From NCBI GenBank assembly GCA_023415815.1, contig JAEZJL010000492.1, positions 1 to 9,661 on the forward strand: DNA of 9,661 nt, read 5' to 3'. The DNA comes from Bacillota bacterium. GTDB taxonomy: Bacteria > Bacillota > Clostridia > Acetivibrionales > DTU013. A model generated the notes under the pieces. The model had not been told where the DNA came from. It searched no databases and worked only from the letters and a program-made list of their open reading frames with translations. The position numbers were made by a program, and so were the translations under genes. This document shows, piece after piece, positions 6,825 to 9,661 of the stretch (position 1 is the first letter of the stretch; every line of letters begins with the position of its first letter).

Positions 6825-6861
6825 CCAATTTATTAAACCGCTTTTAACTTTTCATTAATGG

Positions 6862-6891
6862 CAGACAAGCTGGAATATAATCTGATATAAT
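6862..6891 (+). promoter_or_regulatory. Possible promoter of the GH55-like gene
   Basis: TATAAT at 6886-6891 has CAGACA (6862-6867) 18 nt upstream, a weak -35. A second TATAAT at 6876-6881 has no better partner. A weak -35 with a perfect -10 would suit a regulated gene. The start codon is 56 nt further on. Confidence 0.45.
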
Positions 6892-6893
6892 CA

Positions 6894-6926
6894 ATAGTTG
6901 GTAAGTTTAACTATCAAAATAACTAT
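6894..6926 (+). repeat. Three AACTAT elements just after the -10, possible operator
   Basis: ATAGTT (6894-6899) and AACTAT (6909-6914) form an inverted pair with a 9-nt centre, and a second direct AACTAT follows at 6921-6926, exactly 12 nt after the first. The group starts 3 nt after the TATAAT, where a repressor would block transcription. No known operator consensus is recognised. Confidence 0.35.
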
Positions 6927-6946
6927 ATTGCTCCGGAGGTAAACAA

Positions 6947-9661
6947 ATGCATTCAGAAACATTCCGCCCAATTCACAGCCGCTCCGTTTATTCCGGCCGT
7001 CCCGAAGATCCTCAAGCCGAATATCTTTCATCTGATGGCCTTCCCCTGAAGCCCGACGGCTCCGCCGATATAACGGAGGCGCTTCAAAATGCCATAAACC
7101 GGGTGAAAAGCAGATATAATTTCGGCATCATCTTTATAAGCGAAGGCATTTACAGCATCACAAAAACCATTTACGTTCCGAAGGCTATTCGTCTGATAGG
7201 CTGCGGCGCCAAACGCCCATTAATACTCCTGGGGAAAAATACCCCCGGCTTCCAGTCGCCGGATCCCGACGACAAGGGACAGGCCTGCTATATGTTCTGG
7301 TTCACAAGCAGCCTCCCGCAGCCTGGAGAAAATGTGCAGGACGCAAACGCGGGTACCTTTTACAGCGCTCTTTCAAATATAGACATTAAAATAGAAGACG
7401 GTAATCCGGCCGCTGTTGCACTCCGTACGCATTTTGCACAGAACAGCTATATCTCTCACGCCGACATCTATGCCGGCAGCGCCAAAGCCGGTATTTTCGA
7501 CGTCGGCAATGAAATCGAGGATGTCCGTTTTTTCGGCGGAGATTACGGCATTTACACCACCAAGCCCTCTCCGGGCTGGCCTTTTATGATGGCAGACACT
7601 TGCTTCGAGGGGCAGCGGAAGGCGGCTGTTAAAACCAGAGAGGCGGGCCTGACCATCGTCCGCATGGATGTGAAAAATGTTCCGTCCGTCATCGAGACAG
7701 ACGAGGGCTACTGTGAAAAGCTGTATATGGAAAACTGCCGGTTCGACGGCGTAAGCGGCCCCGCTCTTGTGATAAGCAACGAAGATAATGCTCACAATCA
7801 GATCAACCTTCGTGATGTGGTCTGCCGTGACACGCCGGTGCTTGCAAGCTTTCGTAAAAGCGGCAGGATAATGGAAGGGGCTGGCGCCGTCTACAGGGTG
7901 AAGTCTTTTACCCATGGCAATCAAATGGATGAACTGGACGCACGTCCCGTAATAAAAACCGCTCATAGTTTTGAGACGCTGGGTTCATTCCCTGCTCCCG
8001 TCAATTCGGATATACCTGCTATCCCCTCCACAGAAAAATGGTTCAATCTATCAAATGCGGGTGCAAAGGGCGATGGAGTGACGGACGATACAAAAGCCAT
8101 CCGGGAAGCTATAGAATCCCATACTGTGATTTACATACCGCAGGGCCGGTATAAGGTAACGGATACCATAGCCCTCAAGCCGGACACCGTATTGATCGGA
8201 CTGAATCCCATCTCAACCCAGATAAAGCTTGACGACAATACCGAGGCCTTCGCCGGGTTCGGCCCCCCGAAGCCGCTGCTCGACATGCCCGCAGGCGGGA
8301 ACGGCATTGTCTCGGGGCTCGGCCTGGACACCGGCGGAAGCAATCCGCGCGCGGTGGGCTGCAAGTGGGCCGCCGGTCCGTCCTCTTACATGAACGACGT
8401 CAAATTTATCGGCGGGCATGGCAGCATGGATTCGCACTTACAATTCGTACCGCCTTATAATGAGACACGCACTGCGGACGCAAATCCTGCCCGCAAATGG
8501 GATTCCCAGTACTGGAGCCTCTGGGTTACAAACAGCGGAGGCGGCGTGTTCAAAGACATATGGACTGCCAGTCCCTATGCTTCCGCAGGGTTATACGTAT
8601 CAGACACCTCCACGGAGGGACGCATTTATGCCGTCTCCGTCGAGCACCATGTCCGTAATGAGGTCAAATTCAAAAATGTCTCCAACTGGAGGGCATATGC
8701 GCTCCAGCTTGAGGAGGAAATCGCAGAAAGCCGTCACTGCCAGCCTCTTGAGATAAATAACTGCAGCGGCCTGTTTTTTGCGAACCTGTACCTGTTCCGT
8801 GTGATCTGGCTGCCGAATCCCTACCCCTATGCCGTAAAGACATGGGCTTCAAAGGATATTGAATTCCTGAACGTCCACAATTTCAGCCAGATAAAGTTCA
8901 CCATTGACAATACCCTGCTGGACGTGAATACAGGTACGGAGGTCAGGCCGTGGGAGCTTGCCAGGCTATATATTGCAGGCGGCGAACTGGGGCGGACTGC
9001 CTCCGCCGCTCCCGAAACACGCGCAGCCAAGGCTGAAAAGCTTGCCGGAGGCTTTGAGTTCATCGATGCTGTCTGCAGGGACAGCAAAGGCAATATATAC
9101 TTCTCAGATTCACGTTGGAAACGCATATATAAGTGGTCGGTTGAAAGCGATTCTCTGAGGCTTATAACGGATATACACTACAAGCCCCTCTCTCTGGCGT
9201 GCGACAGCGAGGATAACCTGCTTGTGGTTGCCGAGCACTTCCCTCCGAAGGGCGCCGTCCTGAACGGAAGGCCCGAGGTGTATCCCAAGCCCTCCGACGC
9301 TTCGGGCACCTCATACGGTCACTGGTACAACACCGGCTCGACTATCAAGGTATATTCCTTCGACCCTGAGCATCCGGAAGAAAGCATGAAGGTACTGGAA
9401 GCCGTTCCTGTGAATTCGGTGAAAACCGTATATAAGGCCCTTTACCCTGCCAATCGGTGGAGGGACAGCAGCGACTATCTTTCAGTAACCGTCAGCAGGC
9501 CGGAGGAATGTTATGTCGCACCGGACGGAGTTACAATCATACCTGTCTGCTATGACCTGATGAGGGCTACTTCTCTGCTCGAGGCCTTCCCCGGGAAGCC
9601 TTTTCATGCGGTGGACGAATACGGCAAGCGCACCGTTCTGTTTGACGTAAGCGCTGAAGGC
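6947..9661 (+). CDS. GH55-like double beta-helix protein with C-terminal propeller-like region, 3' end cut off by window
   Basis: Probably a carbohydrate-active enzyme; 905 residues are present with no stop. The first half (about 38-340) has a degenerate pectate-lyase-like opening (D-I-T-E-A-L-Q-N-A-I, then G-I-I-F-I-S-E-G-I-Y-S-I). The second half (about 365-680) opens with the family signature NAGAKGDGVTDDT (370-382) and IYIPQGRYKV (395-404). Two such halves in tandem are typical of GH55 (beta-1,3-glucanases). EHHV (566-569) followed by ALQLEEE (585-591) resembles the GH55 catalytic stretch, with Glu589 a candidate acid; this alignment is from memory. From about 703 the sequence changes to propeller-like repeats (D-A-V-C-R-D-S-K-G-N-I-Y-F-S-D; S-L-A-C-D-S-E-D-N-L-L-V-V), like NHL or SMP-30 proteins. 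No signal peptide is visible. The start is firm: GGAGG 7-8 nt before ATG, and an in-frame TAA at 6920-6922. It diverges from the SLH gene. The substrate is uncertain. Confidence 0.82.
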   Translation, partial: MHSETFRPIHSRSVYSGRPEDPQAEYLSSDGLPLKPDGSADITEALQNAINRVKSRYNFGIIFISEGIYSITKTIYVPKAIRLIGCGAKRPLILLGKNTPGFQSPDPDDKGQACYMFWFTSSLPQPGENVQDANAGTFYSALSNIDIKIEDGNPAAVALRTHFAQNSYISHADIYAGSAKAGIFDVGNEIEDVRFFGGDYGIYTTKPSPGWPFMMADTCFEGQRKAAVKTREAGLTIVRMDVKNVPSVIETDEGYCEKLYMENCRFDGVSGPALVISNEDNAHNQINLRDVVCRDTPVLASFRKSGRIMEGAGAVYRVKSFTHGNQMDELDARPVIKTAHSFETLGSFPAPVNSDIPAIPSTEKWFNLSNAGAKGDGVTDDTKAIREAIESHTVIYIPQGRYKVTDTIALKPDTVLIGLNPISTQIKLDDNTEAFAGFGPPKPLLDMPAGGNGIVSGLGLDTGGSNPRAVGCKWAAGPSSYMNDVKFIGGHGSMDSHLQFVPPYNETRTADANPARKWDSQYWSLWVTNSGGGVFKDIWTASPYASAGLYVSDTSTEGRIYAVSVEHHVRNEVKFKNVSNWRAYALQLEEEIAESRHCQPLEINNCSGLFFANLYLFRVIWLPNPYPYAVKTWASKDIEFLNVHNFSQIKFTIDNTLLDVNTGTEVRPWELARLYIAGGELGRTASAAPETRAAKAEKLAGGFEFIDAVCRDSKGNIYFSDSRWKRIYKWSVESDSLRLITDIHYKPLSLACDSEDNLLVVAEHFPPKGAVLNGRPEVYPKPSDASGTSYGHWYNTGSTIKVYSFDPEHPEESMKVLEAVPVNSVKTVYKALYPANRWRDSSDYLSVTVSRPEECYVAPDGVTIIPVCYDLMRATSLLEAFPGKPFHAVDEYGKRTVLFDVSAEG

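Noticed and set aside
7373..7966. A 197-codon minus-strand frame
   Set aside because: It lies wholly within the GH55-like gene on the opposite strand; the plus-strand frame has clear family motifs.

Overview
The window looks like a chromosomal segment of a low-to-moderate GC, Gram-positive Firmicute, most likely a polysaccharide-degrading clostridium. The evidence is a secreted protein with three S-layer homology (SLH) repeats, strong GGAGG-type ribosome sites, SigA-type promoters, a LoaP-type NusG paralogue heading an exopolysaccharide operon, and frequent ATA and AGG/AGA codons. The species cannot be named from this sequence.

Layout. From right to left on the minus strand lie an SLH surface protein (4632-6596), a strong bidirectional terminator (4582-4617), a probable promoter, the antiterminator gene loaP (3982-4509), a 179-nt leader with several hairpins (3803-3981), an unrecognised single-pass membrane protein (3167-3802), a Wzz-type chain-length regulator (1780-3135), and a membrane-anchored NDP-sugar 4,6-dehydratase that runs off the left edge (1-1757). 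On the plus strand, diverging from the SLH gene across a 350-bp AT-rich intergenic region, is a long open gene (6947 to the right edge). It encodes two pectate-lyase-like beta-helix halves resembling glycoside hydrolase family 55, followed by the start of a beta-propeller-like domain.

How it fits together. The loaP gene and everything downstream of it form the head of a capsule or exopolysaccharide operon. LoaP probably keeps RNA polymerase going through the long operon, and the leader just after loaP is the natural place for its RNA recognition element. An 8-bp hairpin with a GGAUUU loop at 3881-3902 is the best candidate. The dehydratase makes the first sugar precursor, Wzz sets chain length, and glycosyltransferases, flippase and polymerase are expected past the left edge. 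The SLH protein has its own promoter, a structured 5' leader and its own terminator. It is probably anchored to the secondary cell-wall polymer.

The most interesting points are the candidate LoaP target RNA with alternative pairings, the structured leader of the SLH mRNA, and the GH55-like/propeller protein that lacks any visible signal peptide. No tRNA, rRNA, CRISPR array or insertion sequence was seen.
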